From contig DJRT01000010.1 in the NCBI GenBank assembly GCA_002437905.1, forward strand, positions 47,173 through 111,172: a stretch of 64,000 nt of DNA, read 5' to 3'. Below are positions 63,204 to 64,000 of this stretch, piece after piece. The DNA is from Ruminococcaceae bacterium UBA6353 (GTDB lineage: Bacteria > Bacillota > Clostridia > Oscillospirales > Acutalibacteraceae). Numbering within the stretch: the stretch's first letter is position 1; the number at the start of each line of letters is the position of its first letter. The position numbers and the translations under genes were made by a program. The notes under the pieces are model-generated. The model worked only from the letters and a program-made list of their open reading frames with translations, was not told the origin of the DNA and ran no database searches.

Positions 63204-63566
63204 TTACATTTCCTCCAAATAGATTGTGTTGCCTTCGCGTTTCTTGATCAGAAAGCGAGTGCCTCTCCTAAAAATAATTTCCATCTCTAACGGATTGTAC
63301 TTTCTCATATCTCTACCGTGTTTGGACCGGATGATAAACTGGTATTCCATGGACGGGTCATACGGTTCGTCGGATGATGCAGATGTGTATGCATAATACA
63401 TAACGATATTGGAAGTCTGAAGCTCCTTCTCAAACGCCTCTACATCATCCAAAAACCTTGCACTGACAGATCGGTACACCGTGCCGGTGTATTCCGGAAG
63501 CTTATCCAGCGCCGTATCAATACGGCGCACCAGTGCGCTGCGCAAAATGGCATTTTGATAAGTCAT
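63204..63566 (-). pseudogene. 5'-truncated ADP-ribosyltransferase-like gene
   Basis: 120 residues with an ART-fold pattern: TGTVYRSVS near 28-36 (Arg of the R-S-E motif), YYAYTSASSDEPY near 57-69 (STS region) and EMEIIFRRGTRF near 93-104 (ExE). The usual N-terminal domain is absent, no SD precedes the first ATG, and a stop lies two codons upstream. A TAGACAAAGC-like repeat end sits just 5' of it. Most likely the remainder of a larger phage or toxin-type gene. A short functional gene is less likely. Confidence 0.55.
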
Positions 63567-63639
63567 TGTTTAGACAAAGCAGCCATTGTCGCTGTTGGTA
63601 AAATTGGTACACTTGAATTGCTCCCGAAGTGCTGGAGGA

Positions 63640-63798
63640 TCACTCTTTAAGCTTGGTGACCCATTCTTCGATGCTGGCGAATTCATCCGGATTATAGCCG
63701 GGGGCTACTTCCCCGGGATGGCGTTTCATGTATTCCTTCCGCAGCCTTTGTGCTTCTTCGCTAATAGCGAATTTGTACTCATCCGGGGAAATGATCAT
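63640..63798 (-). CDS. Small 52-residue protein, unknown function
   Basis: The frame begins MIISPDEYKF, continues with a charged helix (EEAQRLRKEYMKRH), and ends with EWVTKLKE. A near-perfect SD (GAGGAGGT) precedes ATG 63798, and its start overlaps the stop of the gene to its right (ATGA). This coupling suggests that it is translated. No family recognised. Part of the low-G+C segment. Confidence 0.6.
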   Translation of the reverse strand: MIISPDEYKFAISEEAQRLRKEYMKRHPGEVAPGYNPDEFASIEEWVTKLKE

Positions 63799-64000
63799 AT
63801 AATAACCTCCTCAAAAAGTTTAAGATACGCTGCATACAGTGAGGAGAAATGCTCCAAGTACATTCTATTCTTCTTCGGAGCAGATTGCAAGAAGTTTTTA
63901 TATTCTTTCCTGGCGGCGTTATCGCCATCGTTCCCTGCTCCACTGCAAAAATCACACAAACAGTGTTGCCCATGCGATGGAAAGGAAAAGAGGCACATGC
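63795..64000 (-). CDS. Partial gene at the right window edge, unknown function
   Basis: The frame is open to the edge, with an ATG at 63998 that may or may not be the start. The visible part has HCLCDFCSGAG, then a helical end (YLEHFSSLYAAYLKLFEEVII). It runs directly into the 52-residue gene by a 4-bp overlap. The Cys/His cluster near the start may bind metal. No family recognised. Confidence 0.45.
   Translation of the reverse strand, partial: MCLFSFPSHGQHCLCDFCSGAGNDGDNAARKEYKNFLQSAPKKNRMYLEHFSSLYAAYLKLFEEVII

Overview
The window looks like a chromosomal segment of a high-G+C gut clostridium of the Oscillospiraceae/Ruminococcaceae type. The support is: Gram-positive gene content (AddAB rather than RecBCD, SpoIIR and a SpoIIM-like protein, the DUF5685/J-protein pair, YajC-TIGR04086, an IspH-ribosomal protein S1 fusion), AGGAGG-type ribosome binding sites before most genes, consensus sigma-A promoters, and a Gram-positive-type SOS box. 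No rRNA, tRNA or CRISPR array was recognised.

Layout. 1-2.4 kb: the 3' end of feoB, then a 548-bp terminal-inverted-repeat element inserted between a promoter and a PHP phosphatase gene. 2.4-6.8 kb: a MarR regulator and a heterodimeric ABC exporter. 6.8-9.9 kb: uvrA behind a consensus promoter and an SOS box. 10-12.1 kb: a DUF5685 protein, a J-domain/TPR/Cys-tail protein and a membrane protein. 12.2-17.1 kb: an RpiR regulator, a BaiN-like flavoprotein, cmk and a fused ispH-rpsA gene with internal start signals for S1. 17.1-19.6 kb: an RluA synthase, RadC and DUF5662. 19.6-26.3 kb: a minus-strand glycan-use operon (GH3, FAD oxidoreductase, AraC regulator, DMT transporter, unknown putative glycosidase). 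26.4-36 kb: DUF421, addB-addA, a GNAT-alpha/beta-hydrolase fusion and a TfoX-N protein. 36.2-37.7 kb: a cupin/CMD/flavodoxin stress operon behind a MerR-type promoter. 37.8-48.5 kb: a long minus-strand housekeeping block (spoIIR, ispE, AlaT-like aminotransferase, Lrp regulator, DUF896, deacetylase, rmuC, DUF624, SpoIIM-like, TIGR04086, yajC, tgt, queA). 48.5-51.5 kb: asd-dapA-dapB for diaminopimelate/lysine. 51.5-53.3 kb: an SDR and a Cys-rich conserved protein. 53.6-61.6 kb: carbohydrate genes (deacetylase, DMT transporter, GH5, two AraC regulators, GH28, PHP protein, MFS). The 53.6-57.2 kb part is clearly poorer in G+C. 61.6-64 kb: a membrane-flavodoxin fusion, a partial second copy of the left-hand repeat element, and a low-G+C remnant with an ADP-ribosyltransferase-like fragment and small ORFs.

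How it fits together. Most of the window is housekeeping: DNA repair (UvrA, RadC, AddAB, RmuC), isoprenoid synthesis (IspH, IspE), tRNA queuosine (Tgt, QueA), lysine/DAP synthesis and protein export. Two AraC/DMT/glycosidase clusters and a divergent AraC-GH28 pair indicate use of plant or host glycans. The most interesting sequence-level observations are the nested expression signals inside ispH-rpsA, the promoter-splitting repeat element with its distant second copy, the 19-bp-spacer MerR-type promoter without a nearby regulator, the GNAT-hydrolase fusion, and the unexplained DUF5685/J-protein module. I did not find a clearly new defence or mobile system.
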